IMG/VR virus record: IMGVR_UViG_3300037508_000925
Location: 1-45,068 of that record
Source: a virus
Reading direction: 5' to 3' (one strand)
Length of the DNA: 45,068 nt
The position numbers and the translations under genes are program-made. Below are positions 6,914 to 15,811 of this stretch, piece after piece (positions within the stretch are counted from its first letter, which is position 1; each line of letters begins with the position of its first letter). A model generated the notes under the pieces. That model worked only from the letters and a program-made list of their open reading frames with translations. It made no database searches and was not told the origin of the DNA.

Positions 6914-9900
6914 ATGCCTTTAAGCAGATTAGAGAATTTCTTAAAGAACACTGATGGTAACATTCTATACGTCAATCCATCAGATTTAGATGCCACAGAT
7001 AGTATTGAAAACCAGGGTAATTCTTTAACCAGACCCTTTAAAACAATTCAGAGAGCTTTACTTGAAGCGGCAAGATTTTCATATAATATTGGTCAAAATA
7101 ACGATAAATTTGATAAGACCACAGTTTTAATTTATCCTGGAACTTATACAATTGATAATAGACCAGGATTATCAGCAGCAAGTGTTGGTGGAAATGCACA
7201 ATATAGAGACATCAATGGCAATCTAGGCACTTTAACAGAACTTACAAATACTTCTAATTATGACATTGAAGATCCTTCTAATGTCTTATACAAATTTAAC
7301 TCAACTACAGGTGGTGTAATTGTTCCTAGAGGAACATCAATTGTTGGATTAGATCTTCGTAAAACTAAAATTCGTCCAAAATTTGTTCCTGATCCCACAA
7401 ACGCAGGAATTACTAGCACATCAATCTTTAAAATTACTGGTGGTTGTTACTTTTGGCAATTTTCTGTATTTGATGGTGATCTGAATAATTCAGTTTATTA
7501 TGATTATGTTGGAAATACAAAAACTCCAACATTCTCTCACCACAAACTTTCAGTATTTGAATATGCTGATGGTGTAAATGGTGTTGGTGTTGGAACATCA
7601 TCTGCATATAGTGATTTGCAGATGTATTATTATAAAGTTGCTCAAGCTTATGGTGATAGCTCTGGTAGAGCAATTAATGATTTCCCATCAAATCTTGACT
7701 TTGAACCAAATACTCCAGAATTTAAAATCGTTGGTGCTTTAACTGCAAATGATATTGGTATTTCCAGCGCAACTTATGCTGGCAACTTAATCACAGTTGA
7801 CACATCAACAGCTCATGGATTAAACATTGATGATCCAATAAGAATTAGTGGCTTTACTTCTACATCTTATAATGGTTCTTATACTGTAGTTGGTGTTGCA
7901 AGTGCGTCCAGATTCCAATATAGATCAAGTGCTACACCCACAGGAACAGGTGTTTTACTAAATGGTGGTGAAAAACTTGTAGTTGAAGCTGATAATGTAA
8001 GCGGAGCATCTCCATACATTTTCAACTGCAGCATGAGATCTGTTTTTGGTATGAGCGGATTAAATGCCGATGGTGCAAATGCAACAGGATTTAAGTCAGT
8101 TGTTGTTGCACAATTTACTGGCATTAGCCTTCAAAAAGATGATAATGCTTTCGTAATTTATGACAAAACTTCGGGAACTTATCAAGACGAAAATACAACT
8201 GCAGAATCAAATAGACCTTTACATTTAAATTCAAGAGCAATTTATAAGCCAGAATATGCAAATTATCATGTTCGTGCTGCTAATGGTGCATTTATTCAGT
8301 GCGTTTCTATCTTTGCTATTGGTTATGCACAGCATTTCTTAGCAGAATCTGGTGGTGACCTATCAATTACCAACTCTAACTCTAACTTTGGTGCAAAATC
8401 TTTAGTATCTAGAGGATATAGAGCAGAATCATTTGATCGTGATGATGTAGGTTACATTACTCACGTTATTCCTCCTAAAGATAATGATTTAGTAATCGAT
8501 CCCGTTTCTTGGGTTTCATTAGACGTTGGTTTATCAACATCAACCGCAGGTGTTGGAACAACTGCAAGAATGTATTGCTATGATTTTACAGATCCTGACA
8601 ATGCACCACCATACGTTTTAAGTTCTTATAGAATTGGTGCTAAAAATGATGAACTCTTAAATGTACTTGTTTCTACAGGATCTTCTGAAGTAGCTGTAAC
8701 TGCTCCAGTGTTGATGCCAACTCCCGATTCTACTGACGGGCCTTCTGGTGAAAAGAGCTATAGAATTATTCGTGTTGGTGCTGCTAATAGCATTACTTCT
8801 AATAATACTTTAAATCTAGAATCAAATCATCAACTATTCACTGGAGAATCTGTAAGGGTATTCACTGACAATGGTGCAATGCCAGATGGTCTTGAAGCTG
8901 ATACGTTATATTATGCAATTACTGGAGGGCTGTCTGCAAACCAAGTTCAATTGGCAAAGAGTTTCAACGATTCTATTACTGGAACTCCTATTCCAATTAC
9001 AATTAGCAATAATAAAGGTGGTTTATTAACTCTTGTAAGTAGAGTATCTGATAAGACACCTGGAGATTTTGGTCACCCAATTCAATATGATACAACTAGA
9101 AAAAATTGGTATATTACATCTTCAAATAATCCAACAAGAAACAGAATTCACACCAACTTCATAACATATAGACAATTTTTAACAGATTCAAGTTCCAAAA
9201 CATATATCGAAAGAAGACCAGATACCAGAAATGTTCAAGACAGAATCTATAGATTTAGATATGTAATTCCAAGAGAATATGGTACAACAGCAGCAAATGC
9301 TAAACCACCTTCAATTGGTTACATCATCCAAGAGTCTAAGACTGTTGGTGTCAATAATGCATCAGAATTCTCTTCAGTAACGAATTCAATTCAAAAGAGA
9401 AATACTAGAATTATTCATAGTGTATCGCATGACCAATCTGCAGGAATTTGTACTGTTGTAACTGAAAATCCTCATAAATTTAATATTGGTGATAAAATTA
9501 AAATTAATAAAGTAAAGAGTGCTAATAATCCAGTTGGAGCTGCTAACTCTGGATTTAATGGTGTATTCCCTGTCGTTGGGATTACAAGTGATAAAGGATT
9601 CACAATTAATCTTTCTTCAACTCCAGGTGCTTATATCAATGTATCTTCAACAAGAAATGAAAATCTGCCAACAGTATCAAGAGATGCATTTAGAAATACC
9701 TATACAATTTATACAATAGATACCATTCAAGAACAAGTCTTTAATAAAGCTGATGGTGTTTATCATATAACATGTATCGCTAATAACGTTTCACCAACGG
9801 ATTCATATTTTGCAGGGGATAATTATTCTCAAAACACTGGAAATCTTTATCCAACAAGAGATAGGGATAATTATGAAGATGATCCTGAAGCAGCAGTAAG

Positions 9901-12900
9901 TTATTCATCAAATGAAAAGTTAGGTAAAGTTGTTGTTGGAAATAGAAAGCATAGTTTAACTAGAGAAACTGTAGAAACTTTCTTAAGAGATACTAGAATT
10001 GGTGTTGCAATTACAAATGCACAACATACATCTGGAGTTACTACTTATTATACGGATATCCAGCATAACTTAAATTCAATTAGAAGACTTTCTATCACTG
10101 GATTTGGAACTAATTACGGTTATTCTGGTATTGCAACTGTTCTCTATAATGCGTCTTTAATTGGTATTGGAATTACTGGACAAGGTGCAACTGTTAATAT
10201 TTCAGTAAGTGCTGCTGGTACTATTAATGGAGTAACTCTTGTAGATGGTGGATCTGCATATGGTGTTGGTCAAACTATGACCGTTGTTGGTGTTACCACC
10301 AGAGCAAGTTGGCGAGCAGCCGTTGTAAGAGTAGAAGAACTTAATAATAATGTTGGAGATACTTTAACTGTTGTTGGTGTTGGAACAACAGGAAATCGTT
10401 ACTATAGTGCTTACAATGGATTATTCAGAATTTCTGGTATTTCAAGTTCTAGATCTGTTACTGTAACTTCTTCAGTTAATCCTGGAATTTATACTTCATC
10501 TTCTGGTTTCCTTTATTTAAATGATGAGACTAAAGATATTACCAATATTCAATATACCAATTCAACTTCAGGAATTGTAACTGTAACAACATCTTTTGCA
10601 CATGGTCTTTCGGTTGGAAATAGATTTACAATCGTAGGATCTGCACAAACTGTATTCAATGGTAACTACACTGTTGACGAAAGATTGGGAGTTACAAGTT
10701 TTACTTTCTATAGAGGTGCTGGATTTAATACTGCATCATTTACTGGTGGTAGTGTGTTCTTACTCAGAGATTCTGTTGGATCTCAAAATGCAACAAGTAA
10801 TGCTGTCGATGAGCATCTTGCAAGCAGAATGATTCCATTCTATTCTGGAATTGGAACTGTTTCTTCTTCAGGAATTACGACTACTGCAAGCACAATTACT
10901 TTACAAAATATTGTTGGTGTTAATACTGGCGATTATTTACAAGTAGATAACGAAATTATTAGAATTTCAGGTGGAATTAATACTTCAACAAATACTGCTT
11001 CTATTCTTAGAGGTTTATTTGGAACGAAGGCAGAATCACATGATGCTGCATCAATTGTTAGAATTGTTGACGTAGTTCCAACAGAACTCAGAAGACATAG
11101 TATTATCCGTGCTTCTGGACATACTTTTGAATACGTTGGTTTTGGTCATGGTAATTATTCAGTATCCTTCCCACAAAGACAAGATAGAAATCTTACCAGA
11201 GAAGATCAATTATTAACACAATCAAGTAATCAAGATGGAGGTACATCTGCTTATACTGGAACAAATGATGCTGGTGAATTTTATATCGGCAACAAGATTA
11301 TTGATCCTGTAAGTGGTAAAGAAGTTTCGATTAATATTCCAACTGAAACTTATATTGGAGAAACGGATTCTAGCCTATCAGTAAGTTTTGATGATGTAAC
11401 GATTGCAAATACATTACAAGTTAATGGTGGCGCTGGAAACTTCCAGTCATCGGAATTTAGAGGTCCTATAAACATCTATAAGAAGGTAACTTCTAACTCC
11501 TCTGATGGCATTGAAGCAATTCAATTCTTAATGAAAGGAAATGCTTCTCAAACAAGATCAATCACAGTTGGTATTTCAACACCAACAAATGCTGGAACTC
11601 AAGGCGACGCTGTTTTTTCTACGGGAACGATTGCTGGAGGATATGCTGGTTGGGTTAACATTGGATCAAATAACTGGAGAAGATTTGGTTTAGTAAGCAG
11701 AAGTGCTAATTCCAATTTAGTCACACCAGATCAAATTGGTATCAATACCATCACGCCAAGAGATTTGGTTGACATTAGAAATGGTGGTATTGTTGTTCAG
11801 CAACTTAGAGTAACTGGTATTGTTACATTTGATAACGGTGGTCTATTCAATGATATTACATTTGGTACAATTGATTGTTTGGGTGTTTCAACATTCCGTG
11901 GAAATATTGAACAGACTGTAGGAGTTGCAACATTCCCCAATTTAAGAACTGCGGGAATTGGAATAACTAATTTGAGTGTAACTGGAATTGCTACGTTTAG
12001 TGGTAGTGCTAATAATATTCAGCAAACTGCAGGAACAGCAGAACTTAATAGATTGAGAGTTTCTGGTGTCACCACATTTGTTCAAAATGTTGTTGCTGAT
12101 ACTTTAAATCCAACTACATTAAATGTAAGTGGCATTTCTACATTACCATTCCTGAATAATACTAACACTGTTCATACAGGAATCACCACATTTAATAATA
12201 GTGGCAACAATATTGTACAGAGTGCAGGTACTGCGGCACTTAATCGTCTTACAGTCGCTGGTGTCTCCACATTTACTGGTCAGTTAAATGCTGGTACAGT
12301 TAGTGCAACACAATATAACGGAGCACTTCAATACAGCATTGGTGTTTCTGGTGCATTAACAATCACAAATAGCACTGCATTTAATAATAGTGAAAGTAAG
12401 ACAATCAATCTCAATGCAACGTCAGCTAATACTGCAAACTTTGTTGTTCAACGTGACGCTTCTGGAAACTTTAGTGCTGGAACTATTACTGCAACAACTT
12501 TTAGCGGTTCATTAACAGGCAACGTTACTGGTAATGTAACTGGAAATGTAAATGGAAATTCTACAACTGCAACAACAGCAACAAATGTGGTTGGTACAGC
12601 AAATAGAATTCTCTATAATAACGGAACAAATACAACAACTACAACATCAAATCTGACTTTCGATGGAACAAATCTAAGTTGTGCTGGCGATATTACGGCA
12701 TTTGCCTCTGACATTAGACTGAAAACAAATATTAAACCAATTGAAAATTCTCTTGATAAAGTTTGTAAGTTGCATGGATTTACTTATAATTTCAATGATC
12801 TTGCATATAGCTTAGGACTTACTTCAACTCAAAGAATCGCTGGTGTGTCTGCACAAGATGTTTATGCAGTTCTTCCTGAGGCTGTTAAACCAGCACCTGC

Positions 12901-13006
12901 AAATCCTGATTACATGACGGTTCAATATGAAAAACTCGTTCCACTTCTTATTGAAGCAATTAAAGAATTGTCCGATAGATTAGAGAAATTAGAAACCAGA
13001 GGTTAA
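6914..13006 (+). CDS. Giant tail-fibre protein with S74 chaperone (2030 aa)
   Basis: Residues about 18-90 (GNILYVNPSDLDATDS, RPFKTIQRALLEAA, TVLIYPGTYTID) look like a right-handed beta-helix (pectate-lyase-like) module. It recurs in the other two giant fibres. The middle is long and beta-rich. From about residue 1630 it turns into repeats of the type VTGIATFSGS-NNIQQTAGTAELNRLRVSG. The last 99 residues (from about 1932) are a Peptidase_S74 intramolecular chaperone, beginning SDIRLKTNI with the catalytic Ser and Lys. That domain trimerises the fibre and then cuts itself off. A late promoter lies just upstream. It is probably a long or side fibre; which one is not clear. Confidence 0.8.
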   Translation: MPLSRLENFLKNTDGNILYVNPSDLDATDSIENQGNSLTRPFKTIQRALLEAARFSYNIGQNNDKFDKTTVLIYPGTYTIDNRPGLSAASVGGNAQYRDINGNLGTLTELTNTSNYDIEDPSNVLYKFNSTTGGVIVPRGTSIVGLDLRKTKIRPKFVPDPTNAGITSTSIFKITGGCYFWQFSVFDGDLNNSVYYDYVGNTKTPTFSHHKLSVFEYADGVNGVGVGTSSAYSDLQMYYYKVAQAYGDSSGRAINDFPSNLDFEPNTPEFKIVGALTANDIGISSATYAGNLITVDTSTAHGLNIDDPIRISGFTSTSYNGSYTVVGVASASRFQYRSSATPTGTGVLLNGGEKLVVEADNVSGASPYIFNCSMRSVFGMSGLNADGANATGFKSVVVAQFTGISLQKDDNAFVIYDKTSGTYQDENTTAESNRPLHLNSRAIYKPEYANYHVRAANGAFIQCVSIFAIGYAQHFLAESGGDLSITNSNSNFGAKSLVSRGYRAESFDRDDVGYITHVIPPKDNDLVIDPVSWVSLDVGLSTSTAGVGTTARMYCYDFTDPDNAPPYVLSSYRIGAKNDELLNVLVSTGSSEVAVTAPVLMPTPDSTDGPSGEKSYRIIRVGAANSITSNNTLNLESNHQLFTGESVRVFTDNGAMPDGLEADTLYYAITGGLSANQVQLAKSFNDSITGTPIPITISNNKGGLLTLVSRVSDKTPGDFGHPIQYDTTRKNWYITSSNNPTRNRIHTNFITYRQFLTDSSSKTYIERRPDTRNVQDRIYRFRYVIPREYGTTAANAKPPSIGYIIQESKTVGVNNASEFSSVTNSIQKRNTRIIHSVSHDQSAGICTVVTENPHKFNIGDKIKINKVKSANNPVGAANSGFNGVFPVVGITSDKGFTINLSSTPGAYINVSSTRNENLPTVSRDAFRNTYTIYTIDTIQEQVFNKADGVYHITCIANNVSPTDSYFAGDNYSQNTGNLYPTRDRDNYEDDPEAAVSYSSNEKLGKVVVGNRKHSLTRETVETFLRDTRIGVAITNAQHTSGVTTYYTDIQHNLNSIRRLSITGFGTNYGYSGIATVLYNASLIGIGITGQGATVNISVSAAGTINGVTLVDGGSAYGVGQTMTVVGVTTRASWRAAVVRVEELNNNVGDTLTVVGVGTTGNRYYSAYNGLFRISGISSSRSVTVTSSVNPGIYTSSSGFLYLNDETKDITNIQYTNSTSGIVTVTTSFAHGLSVGNRFTIVGSAQTVFNGNYTVDERLGVTSFTFYRGAGFNTASFTGGSVFLLRDSVGSQNATSNAVDEHLASRMIPFYSGIGTVSSSGITTTASTITLQNIVGVNTGDYLQVDNEIIRISGGINTSTNTASILRGLFGTKAESHDAASIVRIVDVVPTELRRHSIIRASGHTFEYVGFGHGNYSVSFPQRQDRNLTREDQLLTQSSNQDGGTSAYTGTNDAGEFYIGNKIIDPVSGKEVSINIPTETYIGETDSSLSVSFDDVTIANTLQVNGGAGNFQSSEFRGPINIYKKVTSNSSDGIEAIQFLMKGNASQTRSITVGISTPTNAGTQGDAVFSTGTIAGGYAGWVNIGSNNWRRFGLVSRSANSNLVTPDQIGINTITPRDLVDIRNGGIVVQQLRVTGIVTFDNGGLFNDITFGTIDCLGVSTFRGNIEQTVGVATFPNLRTAGIGITNLSVTGIATFSGSANNIQQTAGTAELNRLRVSGVTTFVQNVVADTLNPTTLNVSGISTLPFLNNTNTVHTGITTFNNSGNNIVQSAGTAALNRLTVAGVSTFTGQLNAGTVSATQYNGALQYSIGVSGALTITNSTAFNNSESKTINLNATSANTANFVVQRDASGNFSAGTITATTFSGSLTGNVTGNVTGNVNGNSTTATTATNVVGTANRILYNNGTNTTTTTSNLTFDGTNLSCAGDITAFASDIRLKTNIKPIENSLDKVCKLHGFTYNFNDLAYSLGLTSTQRIAGVSAQDVYAVLPEAVKPAPANPDYMTVQYEKLVPLLIEAIKELSDRLEKLETRG

Positions 13007-13010
13007 AAAA

Positions 13011-14048
13011 ATGACCGTACAACTTGTTACTAATCCAGTAACTTCATCAGGATCTATTTCTTTTAGTGAATTGAGAACTAAAATTAAAGAAACTGGTTCT
13101 GGATCTGTTTCTTTAAGTGAATTGTATAGAAATGGAACATATGTACCAACTGCGTCAACTAATGGAGCTGTTCCTACAAGTGGGACTATCTCTGCGAGCA
13201 AATTTTATGGTGTGAATGTTTCTATAACTGCCAATGTTACGAATGTGGAAGAAAATTTAGATCCATCTTCCGCAAGTGTTTTTTCTACAGATTATACGAC
13301 TGCAATTAGAAAAACAATTAATGTAAATGGTTCTATTATTTCACAAAATACTAATCCAGCATTAAATATACCATCTGGCGCTGGTTCTACCATTAGAATA
13401 CAATTAACTAGTGGTGGGATTTTTGGTCATCGTGCTACATCTGTTGGTGCTGGAGGCGGCGGAAATGGTGGAACTGGCGGTGCTGGTTCTGCTGGACAAT
13501 TAGCATTGAGAACCCTTTCAAACATTCAAATTACAGGAACTGGAGCTTCTATTGCTGGTGGTGGTGGATCAGGAGGAGGAGGCGGCGGCGGCGGTCAAGA
13601 GGGCGGCGGCGGCAGAAATAAAAGAGGATTTTCGTGTGACTTTGCTGGTTGGCAATATTGTGAATCTTGTGATAGTGGTGTAGGAGGTGGTAGTGATAGT
13701 GGAGGATCTGGTGGAAATGGAGGAGCTGGACAAGGATATTCTTGGAATGGTTCTACTTTAACTCTCAACACTGCTGGTGCTGGAGCTGCTGGATTTAATC
13801 CTGGAAATGGCGGTGGCGCTGGAGGAACTGGCGGCTCAGGCGGCGGTTGGGGAACTGCAGGAGCTGCAGGTGCTAATGGTAGTGCTGGCGGTCAAGGTCC
13901 TGGCGGAAACTGCCAAGGAGGTGGTGGAGGATCTGGCGGCGGAGCTGGAGGTTCTGGAGGTTCTTCTGGAGGTTCTATTGAAGGATATAATCGTGTTGTT
14001 TCTATAGAAAGCACAGCTGTATTAGCTGGAGCAACATCAAATAATTAA
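13011..14048 (+). CDS. Glycine-rich adhesin-like receptor-binding protein
   Basis: 345 aa, four bases after the S74 fibre. Residues 1-70 contain two SxSxSEL repeats (GSISFSELRTKIKET; GSVSLSELYRNGTY). After a beta segment, residues about 145-325 are extremely glycine-rich, with GGxGG runs broken by a Cys-rich insert (CDFAGWQYCESC). This resembles the stacked polyglycine-helix adhesin gp38 of phages such as S16, which caps the fibre tip and contacts the host receptor. The gene order, fibre then adhesin, is the same as gp37-gp38. The resemblance is in composition and position only. The Gly codons are mostly GGA/GGC/GGT runs prone to slippage. Confidence 0.6.
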   Translation: MTVQLVTNPVTSSGSISFSELRTKIKETGSGSVSLSELYRNGTYVPTASTNGAVPTSGTISASKFYGVNVSITANVTNVEENLDPSSASVFSTDYTTAIRKTINVNGSIISQNTNPALNIPSGAGSTIRIQLTSGGIFGHRATSVGAGGGGNGGTGGAGSAGQLALRTLSNIQITGTGASIAGGGGSGGGGGGGGQEGGGGRNKRGFSCDFAGWQYCESCDSGVGGGSDSGGSGGNGGAGQGYSWNGSTLTLNTAGAGAAGFNPGNGGGAGGTGGSGGGWGTAGAAGANGSAGGQGPGGNCQGGGGGSGGGAGGSGGSSGGSIEGYNRVVSIESTAVLAGATSNN

Positions 14049-14944
14049 ATTACTCCATAAGAAGCTATAACTTCCAATCTAACACGATCAGTTTTATTAA
14101 TTTTTAATTTAATATAACCTTTTCTTCTTTCAAAAGATTCCCAAGAAAGGAATTCCTGTGCTGTCGTTTGGTCTAATAAATTTTCATTTATTAGTACATT
14201 ACAAGTAAAGTTGAATATATCATCTTTAGCATCATGAACTATTGGATAGATGACAATTTCAAATTCTTTAAAATCTACTTTTGATTGTGTTAATTTAAAA
14301 TTTAATTTTAAGTTTTCTTTTGATAAGATTGGCTTTAATTTGTAAATAATTTCATTTAAATCAAATTTATCTTGATTTGTTTCTGTAATAGTATACAATT
14401 CGCATAAATTTTCAATAATGTGTTTATCCCTATCAAATTCTGCTGTTGGATATTCATGACAAAGTAAATGATTATATAATTTATTTGTATGAAATCCTAA
14501 TCCATTTAAATAATTATCACTTTCTCCATCAAAACAATTGAGACAAGAATTTAAAAATCTTTTATAATATGGATTCCATTCATCAAATACACTTTTTATT
14601 TCATTTCTAGTATCTAAACTTTCATCATAACTATTCTCTAATAGAGTAGTATTGAAACTATAAGATTTTTCTACAAATGTACAATTTTCATAAAAATCAT
14701 AAATTCCTTGTGATCTTTCTTTAAATCTTTCACTCATTAATTTAGAGTTGTCAAAATGACCATTATCAAGAAAAGTTACAGATACAATTTTATGAGTGTT
14801 GGTAGTAAAATTTTTTTCAATTAAAACTCCAGATGGTGGATTAATAATTTCCTCCAAAGCCTTAACTTCTTCTACAATATCATTGCTTAGTAATGTATTA
14901 TATTGATTTGTGTTTAAAGATGATATTAATTTATCTGCAAACAT
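14045..14944 (-). CDS. Reverse-strand protein of unknown function (299 aa)
   Basis: Not recognised. It is Asn/Asp/Glu-rich with low glycine, unlike the fibres around it. There are two Cys-containing stretches (LNSCLNCFDGE at about 131-141) and a central LGFHTNKLYNHLLCHEYP segment with several His. Its 3' end overlaps the adhesin gene by four bases, tail to tail. It lies 31 bases downstream of the DUF6445-like gene and is probably co-transcribed with it. The pair interrupts an otherwise forward structural region and is therefore likely a later insertion. Confidence 0.6.
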   Translation of the reverse strand: MFADKLISSLNTNQYNTLLSNDIVEEVKALEEIINPPSGVLIEKNFTTNTHKIVSVTFLDNGHFDNSKLMSERFKERSQGIYDFYENCTFVEKSYSFNTTLLENSYDESLDTRNEIKSVFDEWNPYYKRFLNSCLNCFDGESDNYLNGLGFHTNKLYNHLLCHEYPTAEFDRDKHIIENLCELYTITETNQDKFDLNEIIYKLKPILSKENLKLNFKLTQSKVDFKEFEIVIYPIVHDAKDDIFNFTCNVLINENLLDQTTAQEFLSWESFERRKGYIKLKINKTDRVRLEVIASYGVI

Positions 14945-14975
14945 TTTTCAACTATGTGATTGTAAAGTATTTAGA

Positions 14976-15698
14976 TTAATTCAGGAAACCAACCAAGCCA
15001 ATTCTTTTTGTATCCTGATACCATTCTTTTTCAATATAGGCACTGTGAAAAATATACGATGGATACATTACAAACCTATTATATTTCATTTCAATATGCT
15101 GTATTAATTCCCAGATTGAGGGATCAATTTGCCTAGAATCTAAAATTGTGCTATAATTATTTTGAGAAGTTTCTTTTACATAATTATCAAATTTGTGATA
15201 AGATTCTGTTTTCTTAAAATCTGAATCCAAATACTCTACATTCACATCAGATTCAGATTCAATGTGTTTATAAAAATTTGTTCCTCCATAACAATCTTCA
15301 GGATTGTTGAGATAGATTTGAAATGCCGATAAAGATTGATCGACATGAGGTAAGATGGAAGTATATTTGCAAGGCATACCTCCTTCAAATAAATTAAATT
15401 GGAAACTTACTTTATTATTGTGAAATGTATCAAAATAATTATCGCTTAGATATTTTGATGTAGTTGTGATTTGATCAAACTTTAAATTTGTAATTGAAGT
15501 CCAACCAGGACTTCCATTTTTATTTGCTGGTGTTTTTTCAAATAATTGTTTACTGGCAATTTGCTGCAGATCTTCAGGATTTTTTAGAAAATTGTCAATA
15601 ATTAAAATCTTATGATTGGTGTTTGGTATAGTAATTATTTGCAGCTCTAAGTTATCATTTATACAAATCAAATCAGTATCAACAAAATTAAAATTCAT
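14976..15698 (-). CDS. DUF6445-family, 2OG-Fe(II) oxygenase-like protein
   Basis: A 240-aa protein. It opens with KILIIDNFLKNPEDLQQIA, the usual start of DUF6445 proteins. It then has an iron-binding HVD motif (His118, Asp120 in ILPHVDQS), GGTNFYKH at 138-145, and the C-terminal block KYNRFVMYPSYIFHSAY with the distal His218, followed by Arg232 that could hold 2-oxoglutarate. Members are often found near flavin-dependent halogenases in bacteria, and a halogenase homolog lies at 39185-40705. Substrate unknown. It is the first gene of the leftward pair. I could not identify a clear promoter in the 113 bases to the next fibre gene. Confidence 0.7.
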   Translation of the reverse strand: MNFNFVDTDLICINDNLELQIITIPNTNHKILIIDNFLKNPEDLQQIASKQLFEKTPANKNGSPGWTSITNLKFDQITTTSKYLSDNYFDTFHNNKVSFQFNLFEGGMPCKYTSILPHVDQSLSAFQIYLNNPEDCYGGTNFYKHIESESDVNVEYLDSDFKKTESYHKFDNYVKETSQNNYSTILDSRQIDPSIWELIQHIEMKYNRFVMYPSYIFHSAYIEKEWYQDTKRIGLVGFLN

Positions 15699-15742
15699 GT
15701 TAAAATGCTCGTTTAACTATATAGAGCTTAATTTTTCTCCCA

Positions 15743-15750
15743 GATAAATA
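15743..15750 (+). promoter_or_regulatory. T4-type late promoter GATAAATA
   Basis: Seven of eight bases of TATAAATA, 62 bases upstream of the 2177-aa structural gene, in the divergent gap after the reverse-strand pair. A small inverted repeat, CAGTA-CA-TACTG, follows about 15 bases later. The strand reversal makes a new late promoter necessary here. Confidence 0.65.
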
Positions 15751-15811
15751 AGTCATAGTATAGTGGCAGTACATACTGTCCTAAGGTTTATACCACGGAG
15801 AAATAAGGCAC

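Noticed and set aside
13560-13990. Glycine-codon runs as a CRISPR-like or mobile repeat
   Set aside because: The repeats are in frame, uneven in length and explained by the polyglycine protein sequence.
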